Shown piece by piece: positions 13,170-25,380 of a stretch of DNA of 64,000 bases. Numbering within the stretch: the stretch's first letter is position 1; each line of letters begins with the position of its first letter. Origin of the DNA: Icerya purchasi (Eukaryota > Arthropoda > Insecta > Hemiptera > Monophlebidae); contig CM077115.1 of NCBI GenBank assembly GCA_039619475.1, forward strand, positions 134,490,172 through 134,554,171, in the 5' to 3' direction. The position numbers and the translations under genes are program-made. The notes beneath the pieces were generated by a model. It was not told where the DNA came from, did no database searches, and worked only from the letters and a program-made list of their open reading frames with translations.

Positions 13170-14430
13170 TCATTGTGATATTCACCTAGTCCATTGAACC
13201 GATTACACTGCAGCAATTTAATTATGGAGAAATAATGTAATCATTTCAAACTCCGCTAATTAATAAAACTATTTTTATAACGAAAAGGAAAGAAAAAAGG
13301 GGAATTAGAGAATCACATAAAACAGTCGCGACTTTATAATATTCTAAATTTTTCGGCTACAATTATCATTACTATTATTATTATTATGCGTTTGTAAAAA
13401 TTAATTGAAGCAATATTTAAAGAACGTTTAAAAATAATAAAATTTTGCACATTCAGTTAATGGAAAAAAAGTATATTAATTATCGCCGCGGATATGTAAT
13501 CAGTGTAGAGTTTTAAATGTAATCAGGTAACAAAGTAAACTTTATTTACATACTTCCATTAGGGGCAATTTGAATAATTCGCATCGAAACATTATACGTA
13601 AGTACATACCTCCAGCAAGAAAACAAATAATTTGTGTGCGATGTGAAAGAAATGTAAACCGTGGAAGCTATTTTCAAATTTATAAGCATTTCCATTTAAT
13701 GGTAGTGTACTCGAGGAGACGCCTTCAATCATAGTTTGAAAAAAAAAACAACAAAAACACAGGTTAACAATAGTTTTAAAAAAAAAGTGTAAAAAAACGA
13801 AAAAATCGTTCTTATAAAGAAAAAAATAGTTGTACCGTTTGGAGAACATCATAATTTCACTGAATGGTGAAGAGCTTATTGATAATTTTAAGGAGATGAA
13901 AATTTAAAACCCCATTTCGAAACAACCAGTCGTGCATCTATGTACGTATGCCCAAAAACTCAAAGTAAGATTGCTGACGTATGCAATAACTTCATTGTAA
14001 CCTTGCGTAAAACAAATCATAGTGTTTCACAGATTGACGGAGTAAGTCTACTTCTAAAATTGAACAAATGTATGCTCGTTATATTGACCCTGATCAACCA
14101 AAAAAAAAGCAAGATTTCCTTGTTTTCGCTAACCACGGACGCCATCGGAAAACAGTAATTAATTCAATGAAGAAAATTAAAACTAACTTAAATTATTTGA
14201 AAAGACGTGGATATGGCGAAGGCGCGGGGTAATGCATGAAAAATTTAATGATAGCAATTATAAGGGCAATATACCCATCCGCTTTGTACATGCATTGCAG
14301 CTTACATATTCTCAGTCTTGCTATTACGCATACTCAACTCAGCCAATAGAAACAGTTTAAAAATGCAAGGAGGATTTATTCATTTATTTTTTTTATACTT
14401 CAAGAGGTTAATTGTACTGAAAGAATTAAT
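13170..14430. other. Non-coding stretch
   Basis: No gene was recognised. Short open frames at 13592-13852 (minus) and 13940-14158 (plus) match nothing known to me and have no supporting context. Confidence 0.45.
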
Positions 14431-15722
14431 AGAATTAGTGGCTCCTGAAAGTCATAAAATGAAACTCAAAGCGCTTTATAAACCCTCTTCGCAGTTTCCT
14501 CCTTTTCCATCGAACCCATCTCCCTCTAACGGATCGGCTTTCTACAAATCTATTCCTACTCCGTCTAATTCTACTTCAATCAATAATATTCTTTCAAATC
14601 CTGTTAAGGACAATCCTGCCTCGTTTGTCACCCTAACTCCTCTCATTCAATTTCTTCTCCTTTAATTGGAAATATTACTTCAGCCATCTTGGAAATACTC
14701 TCATCTAATAATACTGCTTCTTCTTCTTCTTCTTCCTTTGGTGATTCTTTATCTCGTTTTCATTCCAGTAACGTTCAGATAAATTAATTCCTCTTTCTAC
14801 GATTAAGAAAATAGGAAAGAAAGTAGGAAGATTCGGGACTGAATTTTCTTCTTTCTGTTTTCTTCTGTTTCTCTTCTTATACCCTAAATTCTCTTTACTT
14901 CTTTCCTATCTGATCTTTCTGCCAACATACAAAATAAAATATTTAAATCAGTTGTATAACTGTTTAATTTTAATATTCAATGTCTCCTCTTCTTTCTTAC
15001 TTGTAAATCGTACAGTCGCTGAAGTGTTCCAAATCACTGTCAGGCTTCAGTACATTTATTACATCTTTTTCTCGTTCGAATGCACTAACGTCAAGATAAC
15101 TTGCTCAGTACTTGAATTCGGTTGCATTCGAATTATTTCTGTTTTCTCTCACATTTACTGCTCCACTGGTTCAGCAGTGAGATTTACTAGCGCATATAGC
15201 AAGAAGCTTTGCGAAGCATAATTTAACCCTAACGGATATCATTTCATTTATGCAAAAGTTTCAAAACCTGTTTGCTCCTAACGGAAATTTTTTGTTTGCC
15301 TCCTACGATTTCCTACACGAATGCACTCTTTCTTCCTTCTTTTCATTACTCTTTAAATTCCCTTCTAATTTGTTGTTAGCCCCGATTTACTTTCTCCGGA
15401 TCTCTAATCGTTACAATTTACTTTCCCTTCCAACCTATTTCAAGCACATTATTGCGAATGTTTTGCTTTTTGTTTTACCTTATACCAATTATTGTGCGGT
15501 GGTTCCGCAATGCTCGATGAAAATGGCATTCCTTTCAGCTCTCACAATGTTTCTTTGAACCTTCCTCTTATTCCTAACCAACCCAACAGAGTCCACGTCT
15601 CTATCTGTACTAGCCTTCCGCACCCTATTAACATTGTCTCCATCTACGTTCCCCCTGATTATGATCTTCGTCAGTTCCCTCTTACCATTTTTTTTCAACT
15701 CTATTCTGCAACAATTTGTTAA
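14431..15722 (+). pseudogene. Non-LTR retrotransposon fragment with endonuclease remnant
   Basis: The clearest part is 15492-15722, which reads CGGSAMLDENGIPFS and then INIVSIYVPPDYDLRQF. This is the pattern of the apurinic/apyrimidinic-type endonuclease of Jockey/I/R1-type LINEs (GGSA-L...IPFS, then IVS-Y-PP). The upstream part (14431-14760) is Pro/Ser-rich and could be the end of ORF1. The strand is C/T-rich throughout. No reverse transcriptase is present downstream, so the copy is truncated. The endonuclease enzyme would nick target DNA to prime reverse transcription. The extent of the left part is a guess. Confidence 0.5.
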
Positions 15723-16518
15723 TCAAATAAATATATTAACAAGTAATTTTATCTTATTTTAACATTATTTTAAAATTTTCTCTTCGTTACTTTACTCTTT
15801 TTCGCGCCAATTTCATTTTCGGTTCAAATTTTACCCCGTTCACTTTTGCTCTTATTCCTAGTTTGTGATAGTTCACACAGTATGAATAAGATTAAAAATG
15901 AACGAACTTAAATTTCAACCGAAAATGAACTGGAGAAACTCATCGGGGCGTTTACTAATAGCTCTACAACAAGTCTCAGATTATTGGATACAACATTTAA
16001 AATTTCTTAATTTATTTTTACCTTATGGTCTCGACAAAAAATATTTAAAAAAAAATTATTGTTACATTATTATGTTTACCTAATATTATAAAAATGTCCC
16101 AATTTTATGTAACGTTTGTTATATTTTAATTTTTACCGACTCTATATAAATATATATTAATTACAACGTAATTCTTAGGCCGGCTCCTATTTATGTAATG
16201 AAAGTTAAATTTTAGGATAAGATTTTAATGATTATGTTATTTTCTTTGTCTTGATGCCGATAACAATTATGTTGTAAATTTTGATCATTTTATACAAAGC
16301 ATAGAAGAGAAAGAGACAGAAATGTAAGCAAGAGGGGTCAAGGGGCACAGCCCCTTGCGAAGCCAAAATGGCCGAGTTTATATATATAAAAATAAAACCA
16401 CGGAATAGTAATTACAAGGGTCAATCAGAGAAGCTTAGGGCAAAGAGAGAAAATATTCTTGAAAATTTATTTTCAAAACTATGTATAAAGACACTTACCA
16501 CAAAATTAACAAATTCGT
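15723..16518. other. Non-coding stretch with a short hairpin
   Basis: No gene was found. At 16335-16360 the sequence AAGGGGCACAGCCCCTT can fold into a perfect short hairpin, possibly the trace of another MITE end. Confidence 0.45.
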
Positions 16519-16743
16519 CATTACAGCAGTGGCGTAGCGTGAATTTCAGAACTGGGGAAGCGCCACGATCAGATATTTTTTTTATATAAAAATAAGCATG
16601 CGTAAAATTCGGTTAAATACAGAGCAGAATTAAAAATTAATTAAAAGGATCGAAATGTCTCATTTTTTTGTAAATTAATTCAATTTTCCGGTTCTTGTTT
16701 GCGAAAGTGTCTATTACATAATCACGAAAAGATAGTCGTTTCC

Positions 16744-17052
16744 AAGGCCGTGCCCACGGGGTGGGTTTTGGGGATTAAACCCCCCCATGAGAACTGAAAT
16801 AGCTTAGGTATTTCATTAATGTTTTATGCAAATTTTTTTGTTACGAGTATAATCAATAACATTTAATTTTTATTAATGTTTATACAGTAATTCGTTTATT
16901 TAAATTATTAATATATAAATCAAGATGATGGAAATTATTAATAGCATGAATATTAGTGAAAAAATTATTTTTATTTATAAAATAAATTTTGCGAAGAAAA
17001 TTTTCACCCCCCCCCCCCCCAAAAAAAAAAAAAATTCTGGGCACGGGCCTGG
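16744..17052. mobile_element. hAT-type MITE nested in the larger hAT, target duplication TCGTTTCC
   Basis: Exact 8-bp repeats TCGTTTCC lie at 16736-16743 and 17053-17060. The ends AAGGCCGTGCCCACGGG and (reverse complement of the right) CCAGGCCCGTGCCCAG are inverted repeats. The 309-bp interior is non-coding and contains a run of C followed by a run of A at about 17008-17034. Confidence 0.85.
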
Positions 17053-17101
17053 TCGTTTCCCCTAATGTTTGATAATAATTCTTTTTCAATACAAAAAAAA
17101 A

Positions 17102-17210
17102 CTAATGAAGATGGTCACTCCTGATCATGCGTATACGTTTTATTCGTTTCACTGCTGAAAACGATCTTTCTGTAGATGAACTAGTTGCCGGAATTGTGGT
17201 TGTTAAATGA
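17102..17210 (-). pseudogene. hAT transposase C-terminal remnant
   Basis: Read on the minus strand, the frame gives TIPATSSSTERSFSAVKRIK and then IRMIRSDHLH, closed by a stop at 17102-17104. ERSFSA-KRIK is the signature of the hAT C-terminal dimerisation domain (zinc finger MYM-like branch). The rest of the transposase upstream, to about 18 kb, is too decayed to follow by eye. It belongs to the hAT element that encloses it. Confidence 0.75.
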
Positions 17211-18366
17211 GAAAGCTTGTACACACTTCTAGAAAAACATCTGCTAGATCTGAAGCGGTCAAGTAGAAGCTGCACCGCAGTGTCTTTATATGTGTGTTAG
17301 AATCTTGAAAGTACACATTTCAAACTTGCAAGATCGAAAAAGTTTCTGTAATTCTGTTTTAAATTTGAAAAGTCTTCTAGAAAATTTTATTGAAAACTTA
17401 AAAAAAATTTTTTATTTAAGAGATTTAAATCTTTAATTTGGTTACATCATTAAACCCCTATTATTAGACATATTTGTTTGCATAACATCGGTAATTTTTA
17501 AAAATATCCTTTTTCACCACAGCTTTCTGTTTTCCCCAAAAACTGAATCAAGTCAAAAAACCATTTGCATTTCACGCATTTTTTTTTTTGCTTAAATAAA
17601 AAGTAAGCCTAACAGAACAACTTTTTATCTTCTCGCAATCGCATAATCAGGTCATTGTTGCACATAAATTTGTTTGAAAATGACAGTTAAATATTTTACA
17701 TACATAGAGAGAAGTTTGATAAATTATGGAAAAATATGTTTTACATATTTTTTAATTTTGTAATCGAATTTTCTAAATAGGCGCGTTGGTTCATTATTTT
17801 GAATACCAATAATTTTTTCTTGAAAACTCAATGAACTGAAACTAATCAGTAGATGTTTTTCAATAATACATATACAATTACATGTAGCCTCAATTTCAAA
17901 AGTGTTTGCATTTTAACAGACTGGTACATTTGCAGTTTAGGAAATAAGATAAACAAGCCGGCGTAGCATCTTCTGTAGTGATATACGGACTGAAAAGCGC
18001 GACCAATCATCGCTTCCAGTTCCGTTGTTAGTAAACGACAGCGTATCTAAAACGATCCAAAAAAAATGTACTGCAAATACCGCACTATCCTATGCTCGTG
18101 CTCACACACACTGACATGCACAAAAATCGCGTTGTATGATCGGTGTACGTAACCGTAAAGCGATTTGACTCGGCGCTTCCAGACTGAAGATGTGTGTCGT
18201 CCATTTTTTCTTCGCTCTCGATACACATTATTCTGGAATTTCATAGATGAAAATTCGCGAAAATTACATGATCTCGAAACGACACAACCCGGCGCTTCCA
18301 ACTTGAATATGCGTGCGCAACCTTTTTCTACCATCAGTACACTCGTTCAGAGACAACTCTAGGCAG

Positions 18367-18698
18367 TAGTGATGGGTTTTACAGTTCTTTTTGCTGATTA
18401 GTTCTTTCGGATCAGTTCACTATAAAGAACTGATTCAATTATCTGGTTCCCAAAGAACTGATTGTTTTCGAAAATCTTTTAGATCTACATGTAAACAAAT
18501 CTTACTACACTAAGCGTCTGTGTAATCGTTTTTATTTTGTCTGTCCGGGCTATTCGCTCCGGCTCATTTTGTTCATTCGCGTTTCACCCGAAACAGTTCA
18601 TACAGAACCAGTTATTTTAAGTTTTGTGAATCAGTTTTTTCAGTTTTTTTCATGAATCAGTTCTTTCAATCAGTTCGTTCACGAACTACACATCCCTA
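18367..18698. mobile_element. Second hAT-type MITE nested in the larger hAT, target duplication CTAGGCAG
   Basis: Exact 8-bp repeats CTAGGCAG lie at 18359-18366 and 18699-18706. The ends are TAGTGATGGGTTTTAC and (reverse complement of the right) TAGGGATGTGTAGTTCG. The 332-bp interior is rich in repeats of CAGTTCTTT and GAACTGATT and has no coding potential. Confidence 0.85.
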
Positions 18699-18951
18699 CT
18701 AGGCAGTAGCAACATGAAATAGTAAGCATATAGGGCTGTTTCTGTCGCTCGCTATTGCAGTTGCTCTTTCATCTAGTGCTTTTTTTTTTTCCAATAATTT
18801 TTAATTCTGGCACTTAAATTCAACAAGTTACTTCATTTTCTTTCTTATGTTAATATTCTTTTCGCAAATAGTAAAAAACAATTTCGTACTAATTTGTTAG
18901 AGGAAGCGGCGCTTCCATCGCTTTCATTGACGCTACGCCCCTGCATTACAG

Positions 18952-19799
18952 ATTTCAATGCGCATTTCTTAATTTCTCTTATAATAAATATTCTAAATTT
19001 TGTAAAATCTCTTAAAAAGGGTTTGCGATAGAACGGAATGAATATCAGTTTGTCTGTCAGCCGTTCGTACGAAATTTAACTAATGTATATATTTCTGTTG
19101 AACCGCAGCTTTAGTTTTGAAGTCCGTATAAGTTCGTATGTTCGTTTTAATTTTGAAAATTTGTTTTAAAGAAAACATTTGCGTTTATAATTTGCAAATC
19201 GATTACTAGCGTTTGCAAAAGAAATCGAATTCGCGTAATTATTTGTTTTCTGTCGATAATCTAGAAAAAGACGTAGATATAAAATTATTGTTAAACGTCC
19301 ATGTTAGGTTTAGTTAAAATTAAATTATGTTCGGTTCATATGGGAAAAAATCAAGTTACTTTTAAAAATAATATCGATTAAACAGCAATTTACGTTAAAC
19401 GATTCTCGTGAATTAGAAATAATACGGCGTGGTTGCGAAATATAAAAATAAGACTGTGTTTTATTATACAACAACCTCGTATTATATATACTAGCAAAAA
19501 ATTGATGTTGGACCAAAAACACAGTGTCTCCTTAAATTGCTAAGTATCAAAACTTTAATGCATATATTTCGTATTGTGCTAGTTTTTAACTTATGACTCG
19601 AGTTCGGTAAAAACCCGTTTCGTTTGAGTGACAATTTGTCGCTTTCACGTCTATTATGATCCTTTTTCAGAATTCCGGAGTATTTCTCTTAATATGCTTT
19701 TACATTCTGAGTTATTAATGACAAAATTTTACACGCTGCTAAATCGTTCCGGCTAATACAAAAGCAAACGACAATTTTGAAATATCCGTAATGGAATTG
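18952..19799. repeat. Non-coding stretch containing one copy of a dispersed repeat
   Basis: About 19100-19270 resembles 33465-33625. Both carry AGCTTTAGTTTTGAAG, then a CATAAGTTCG-like block, then AAACATTT and a TTTC-GTCGA block, in the same order and orientation. No gene is associated with either copy. The remainder of the stretch shows nothing. Confidence 0.55.
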
Positions 19800-20639
19800 T
19801 TAACGGCGGGCCATAAATTAATAAAAGGATTAGAACGGTATACGTTCATCAGGAGCCGGAATATTTCCGAGTATTTTGATAAAGAAAGAAGGGACTGTCT
19901 GACGAAGGCAAAATATCACCGAGTATTTCTGAGTATATCGGTGGTAGTTAACAAAAGAGCTTGTTAATAAAATACCGAGGCGAACAATTAAAAAGACTCT
20001 ATACGGTAAACAGCAAAAAAGGTTAACGGAATGTCGCTAGACACATTAAACGATCGGCCATAACCGAAAACAATTAAGGGATGGATGAGTTTTTAGAAAA
20101 TGTATAGAAATGATATTCATAAGATCGGAAATAGAAAAAAGGTCGTTGGTGTAAAATATTAGTGTAGATCCGGACAGACAATACCGGAATATTATCGAAA
20201 GAATGAAAACCAGATAATAACCTAATGGTCAGAGATTCCTAGAAAAAATCAGCGAGACGTACGTCCGTAAGAAATTAACGATGTTTTGATACAAAATATG
20301 TATATAACGACCAGCATACCGGCAAAGGATCGAGCAGGTAAAACGATGACAGTAGGTTAAAAAAAATCGGCCAGCGATAAAAAACCAGTCGACAAATAAT
20401 AGAAAAATAGTTTAAGTTGAAAGGACATAGTTAAATCCTTACAGAATATGAGCGAAAATAGTTCGGCGTGTTGGCAAAAGGAATGAAGAAGAAATAAAGC
20501 GACCAATCATCTGGCGTAAATAAATGTAGGCTAATAAATAAACTATTAAACAACGGACCTTCAAATGTAAATAAATTAAAATTGTAGTGAAAATATTAAA
20601 TAAAAATGTTTGTCAAAATTTTTATTTTTTTGGGATGCG
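19800..20639 (+). repeat. 3' internal non-coding region of the Ty3 family, plus orientation
   Basis: This region aligns by eye with the reverse complement of about 57240-58000. Shared blocks, in order, are ATACCGA-GCGA, AAAAAAGGTTAACGG-ATGTC, AGAAAAAAGGTC and GTGTAAAATA, then a CAAATGTAAATA block and AAAATATTAAATAAAAAT. In both places the block is followed by GGGATGCG and then the LTR start. It is therefore the untranslated segment, including the polypurine tract, that precedes the 3' LTR. It carries no open frame. Confidence 0.65.
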
Positions 20640-20800
20640 TGTAACGTGTTCATTACACGTCTTAGGGTACATTTCCCAAATAGGAAAGAAAATTAATTAA
20701 AAATAATCGAAAAAATAAAACATAATTTGGGATGGGTGATGCGCTAGTAAATGTGCGCATGATTGAAGTACTGTTGTCGGTTGGGTTTTTTACTTATCAT
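20640..20800 (+). mobile_element. Truncated LTR start of the Ty3 family
   Basis: The piece begins TGTAACGTGTTCATTACACG, directly after the 3' internal region. It continues through GGGATGGGTGATGCG and CTGTTGTCGGTTGG, matching the first part of the LTR at 24632. Similarity is lost at about 20800, so only the first 160 bp remain. Confidence 0.6.
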
Positions 20801-21949
20801 TATAATGTGACTCGATGTAGAACTTTCAGCGTACATATAATAATAACAGAAAATGCACCTTTAACATATAAAATAAAATAAAAATACGGATGAATTACAA
20901 ACCGGGAGTGTTTACTCGATCGTTCTGGTATAATTAGCCTAATTTTGTTCACACACACACACACACACACACACGGCTTCCTTCATTTCTCCGAAAGAAG
21001 GATGTTCCATGACTACATCGTAATACGAAAGTGCATAATCTTCACACCTACGTAAATCGTTACTCCATCCAACGTCACACATTTCCTATGAGAGCACAAT
21101 AAAATGCTTTTATCATAATAACGTATTTCACTATTGCCAATACTTGAACTTTCATATGAAACATTCAACCTGTAACGCTCTAAACTAATACTATTTTTAC
21201 TTTTTTTCCTGGTTTTACAACAAAATTTCCAGTTTGTTCACACGATTGAGTCGCCGACCTTAAAGGAAGACATTTTTAACTGTTTTCTTTTTTCCCCTCT
21301 CTTCAATATAATTCTTTAGAGTAACTTTACTTTTAACAACTCTCATTATACAACGAAATTCTGAAGGAAAAACGACTGCGAAAATTTCATAAAATATACA
21401 TACCTAATACATTTTTATACCTCAAGTGAGCGACCAAATACAGTTTCCTCTCCCGTGAAGCCAATTAACTTGCTCTAGAAGAGATGATTGTCTAACAGCA
21501 ATCTTCTCACCTCTATAATGAGATAACCATACTTCATTGTATCTTCCTTTGCCGATTTGGTTGATTAATTCTACCTGTTTCGATATTGCTGTTCTTGGCA
21601 CCTAATTAGCCGACGAAGAGAATTAAAACAAAAAAACATGCAATCGGTACCGTGGTTTTATATTTAAATTATTTGTAATCGTTTTGAGTTTCCAAAATAA
21701 ATAATTGTAAAGTAATAAAACATAAAAATTACTGTAACGTAGTAATCGCGATACCTGATCAGGTAAACGATTTTAAACGGAGTTTTTAAAAAGCACGTTA
21801 AAAAAATATGACATATTTATCGATGAAAACAAATTTCCAAATGAAGTTTTTCTTCTAATCGTATTAAGTTATTGTTAGTAAATGAATGAAAAATAAAAAT
21901 ACGTAAAATATTCCTAGAACTGCACAACTGGCACCCCCTACCTGATAAC
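20801..21949. repeat. Non-coding stretch with a (CA)n microsatellite
   Basis: A CA dinucleotide run of about 26 bases lies at 20949-20974. No gene or other repeat was recognised in the rest. Confidence 0.5.
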
Positions 21950-22130
21950 AGTTTAATAACACCTTGTAATAGTCTTCCGTTATATCTATTAAAACGAAAA
22001 AATGATATCGTTAATTAATCTATTCCATTATAACGCCGTGAATTTAGATTAATTACATGCAACTAGTCACGAAAGCATCAAGAAGAAGAAGAAAAAGAAG
22101 AAGTCGGCGATTATTATTGATACGAATCAG
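21950..22130. repeat. Dispersed repeat module, related to about 24010-24440
   Basis: CTATTAAAACGAAAAAATGAT followed by GTTAAT, then CTATTCCATT, and a purine tract ending AGTCGGCGATTATTATT, recur in the same order at 24036-24100 and 24362-24434. They look like pieces of one repeat family broken up by later insertions. Confidence 0.5.
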
Positions 22131-22685
22131 GGTTGGTGGCGCGATCTTTCGACCACAAAATAGCAAATGATTTGTTCTGTCTTTAGTTCCATTTTTGATT
22201 TTCGAACGTCGTCGATTTTCGACTTTGGTGTGTCTTTGTGTAAGGATCGATGGCGTACGCGTATGCGCGCGGACTACGACACGTGCCGAAATATCTAACT
22301 GTGTTGTAATACGTCAAGGGATAATAATAGATAAAAGGCCGGCTCAGGTAGATCGAATGCGATAAGAGTGCTTTGTTATCTGCAACTGTTAAACGATTTA
22401 GAGAAGGTAGCACGACCGTCCGAAATAAATGCAATTTATTGATTGCGTTCTCTTTCAAATAATATATCATCTCATCGTTTTCGTATATTTTTTCCGTCTA
22501 AAATAAAAGGCCTAATGCTCAAACCGAAAGTTATCCGCGGCGGACTTTTAGTTTTTTTTGTTGTTTGTTTATTTTTTGTCTTCTTAGTCTTTTCTCGCTT
22601 TCTTTCTTCTTTTACGCATCTTTTTCGTCCGGTTTTCCCTTAATCGGCTGCGCATCATCACATAGAAAAGGTGAGTTCGCAACAT

Positions 22686-22704
22686 TGGCGCGGCGAACAG
22701 GGAC
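22686..22704 (+). promoter_or_regulatory. Orphan retroelement primer-binding site, Lys-tRNA-like
   Basis: TGGCGCGGCGAACAGGGAC resembles the Lys-tRNA-complementary primer-binding site of many retroelements, with one or two extra bases. The preceding bases end in ACA, as an LTR 3' end would. A candidate ATG follows at 22764 but its frame closes after seven codons. No second LTR and no gag-pol were found, so this would be a fragment of an element unrelated to the Ty3 family elsewhere in the window. Confidence 0.4.
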
Positions 22705-22771
22705 TTCGACGTCATCGATTCGTCAAGGAGGAAGGATCCCGGAGCCAACGGGCCAAGCAGAAAATGGATAA

Positions 22772-23149
22772 GTTTTTTTATCTTTGATTTATTTTCGTAT
22801 TATTGCCATATATATATATATATATAAATAAATATATAAACCTATATATACTAGGGGGCTTCCAAACCCCCGTTTTGTGGGAGTTTCGTCGTGACCAAGT
22901 TTGTTCTTAAAACAATGATTTTTTTTTTTTGCTAAATTCGTGTACTCTGCTCTCTAATTTACCCTATCGTTTTAATCGTGCAACAGTACTAAATTCACCA
23001 CAAATACACCAACTCCGAAATACAACCTTGTTTTGATTTAAAATCGTCGAAATACGCCAATAAAAGACCATAGAGGAAACGAAAGAAGGATCGTTAACAA
23101 AAGATGTTTCGTCTTCATCCACTATGAGTAATACACGATGAACGAAAAG
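22772..23149. other. Non-coding spacer
   Basis: It contains a (TA)n tract at about 22808-22826 and a short hairpin GGGGGCTTCCAAACCCCC at 22855-22872. No gene was found. Confidence 0.45.
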
Positions 23150-23262
23150 GCAGTATAGCGGTTGATTGGTCGGTGGAAGCGAGGTAGTCTGTAGGTAAAC
23201 GCAGTACCGATTGATGGGTAAGTGGAAGCGCGATACTCCGTAGGTAAATACAGCAGTACCGC
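23150..23262 (+). repeat. Imperfect tandem duplication, about 50-bp unit
   Basis: Two units share GCAGTA, CGATTGAT or GGTTGATTGG, GTGGAAGCG and CGTAGGTAAA (or TGTAGGTAAAC) in the same order. It lies in otherwise featureless DNA. Confidence 0.55.
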
Positions 23263-24631
23263 GTTTTCATGTGAGATTGGTAATGATCTTATTAAATTAG
23301 CGCTGATCTATTTATTTTTTGATTTGAGCCCCAAGGTATGAAAATTTTGGACATTTTATAATTTTCCTAAAAGCCACTGTGACCTGGAGCTGTCGATTAA
23401 AAAAAAAAAATAGCTTTCTTAGTTCCATAGGGAACGGTTTCAGGACTTTTTTTTGATTTTTGATTTTCCGTATAATAATACGAAAATTGAAATTATTTTG
23501 TTAAAAGTTTGAATTAAAATAGCTCCTCAAAAAGTTCACCAAATTCAATTCTGTTTAAAACGAGACCTAGAGCAGAGTTCAGTAGAATGATTAGTTTTTG
23601 ATAAACGATTAAAAAATTGAAAAAACGACAAAAAGAGTTGGAACATTCCAGCAGTGCTGGATAACTCCAGTGAGGAGGGCGAACCGGCAAAGCTGGCTGA
23701 CCTTAATACTAGTATGAAAGGTGGTCCGGATGGATACGTCCTCCCCAGTGTGCAAAAAAAAACCAACATTACGGTATTTAAAACAATCTAAAAAATCATT
23801 CAAAAATTTATAACATGTCATCCGATAATCCGTTAAACGCAAAATTTAAATATATAACAACAATCAAACATATTATCATGAATAATTAACATTTTGGCTA
23901 AATAATCAATTCGGTTCTTTCTCTCGATAGAAAAACATCAAAAGGAAAAATATACCTTTGTAACTAGTTTTCTTTACCAGTACTGGAGAATCGGCATGTC
24001 CAACAGATGACAGGTTAATTGTAATGTATAATCTTTCTATTAAAACGAAAAAATGATGTTGTTAATAATGCCTATTCCATTTTAACTGACCAGTACTTGA
24101 TAAACATCTGCTAGATGAATGTATAATCTTAATATATATATATCAAAACCAAAAAAATTATATCGTTAATACCATCTGGTCGCCGCGATAATTGCTGAGA
24201 TAGTGGTCAAGAGTTCGATTTCCAGCGAAGGCCAAAAAAGAGAAAATCGACTAATTTAAAAAGGAGAAATAAACTGATTTAATAGGAAATAGAATGATTT
24301 AATTAATAATAAGTAGTTAGTGGCCAAATGGTACTCATAGCCAGGTCAAAAAAAAAAAAAATATTATCTACTCCATTATATACTAATTAACTGGTCGCGG
24401 GAACAGTAAGAAGAAGCAGTCGGCGATTATTATTAACTGTTTTTTTTTTGTTTACCATCATTTATTATTAATATTAAATAATACACACACACACACACAC
24501 ACATAAAAAGAAAAAAAAAGATTACCGGATTAACCACAAAAATGACGTTACGGTCTTTTTATAATTCAACATGTAACGTATGGAAGCCTAATAAGATTGT
24601 TCAGAAATATATAAAAAAATATACACCTTTT
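23263..24631. repeat. Non-coding stretch with dispersed repeat pieces and an (AC)n tract
   Basis: The modules at 24036-24100 and 24362-24434 are related to 21950-22130. At 24175-24235 the text GGTCGCCGCGATAATTGCTGAG followed by GAGTTCGATTTCC loosely recalls a tRNA-derived SINE B box, but the fit is weak. An AC run lies at 24482-24502. Confidence 0.4.
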
Positions 24632-25380
24632 TGAATGTGCCCATTACATGGAACAAATAAAATTCAAATGTGAAAGAAAATAAAAATAAAATAATGGAAA
24701 AAATAAAACATAATTAGGAATGGGCGGTGCGAGAGCAAATGTACGCATGTTTGAAATCGTGTTGTCGATTGCGGTAGCCAATCACCGTCCGTCTAGAAAA
24801 AAGGATCTACTGTATAGGGTTATCTCCAGCAGACATAGGCGCAAGGGCGGGAGAAATTGGAAAAAATCAGAGAAAAGATGTTTTATAGTAGAGCAGTCGC
24901 GTTTTACCCCTGACGAAATTAATTACTCTCTTCAATTTGGTCAGTGGTACGTTAACCATCAGTCTTGGCAAAGCAGTCGTTGCTTTCTAGAAAAAGTTAT
25001 AATATTTGTGTCGCGATTTATCGTCCTGCAAAGTATAGTCGGTATTCTTACTGGTAGTGACTTAAAATCGTCAAGTGTCGAAATTATTATTAAGTCCGGT
25101 AAATTGTGACGAATCACGGAACACGAACGTAAAGGCCCGATTAATATCTGATCTCTTCAGCTGATGAACAAACCGCCAACCAACGGATCGACAACAGTGT
25201 TACGTAGAATTTTTTATTTTATATTTAATTAATTGTGCATATTATTTCGTTGTGGTATCCGTAAATAAATACTGGGTTTTTCAGCGATCGACCGGTATAG
25301 AAAGATAGGTGTAAAGGATCATACAATATAGATATTGGTTAAAATATAATCGGATTAATTAATATAATTATAATAAACAC
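24632..25380 (+). mobile_element. Diverged LTR of the Ty3 family, plus orientation
   Basis: It starts TGAATGTGCCCATTACATGG and runs through GGGCGGTGCGAGAGCAAATG, AAAAAGGATCTAC, GACAACAGTGTTACG and TTTTTCAGCGATCGACCGG. These match in order the LTR at 56410-57233 read on the minus strand. The right end is eroded near 25380, and no target duplication could be found. An open frame of 129 codons at 24720-25109 falls wholly inside this LTR, so I do not treat it as a gene. Confidence 0.7.

Larger units (their letters stand above)
16527..18943 (-). mobile_element. hAT transposon with 8-bp target duplication CATTACAG and two nested MITEs
   Basis: Exact direct repeats CATTACAG flank the element (16519-16526 and 18944-18951). 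The left terminus CAGTGGCGTAGCGTGAAT and the reverse complement of the right terminus CAGGGGCGTAGCGTCAAT form clear terminal inverted repeats, and a second shared block GGAAGCGCC lies just inside. A minus-strand hAT transposase C-terminus sits near the left end. The 2417-bp length includes two later insertions (16744-17052 and 18367-18698), so the original was about 1.8 kb. The transposase is otherwise eroded. Confidence 0.88.

Noticed and set aside
20949..20974. CRISPR-like or satellite array
   Set aside because: It is a plain CA microsatellite; no spaced repeats are present anywhere in the window.
24175..24235. tRNA-derived SINE
   Set aside because: Only a weak B-box-like GAGTTCGATTTCC; A box and tail are not convincing.
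24720..25109. Plus-strand frame of 129 codons as a gene
   Set aside because: It lies within a diverged LTR and resembles no protein.
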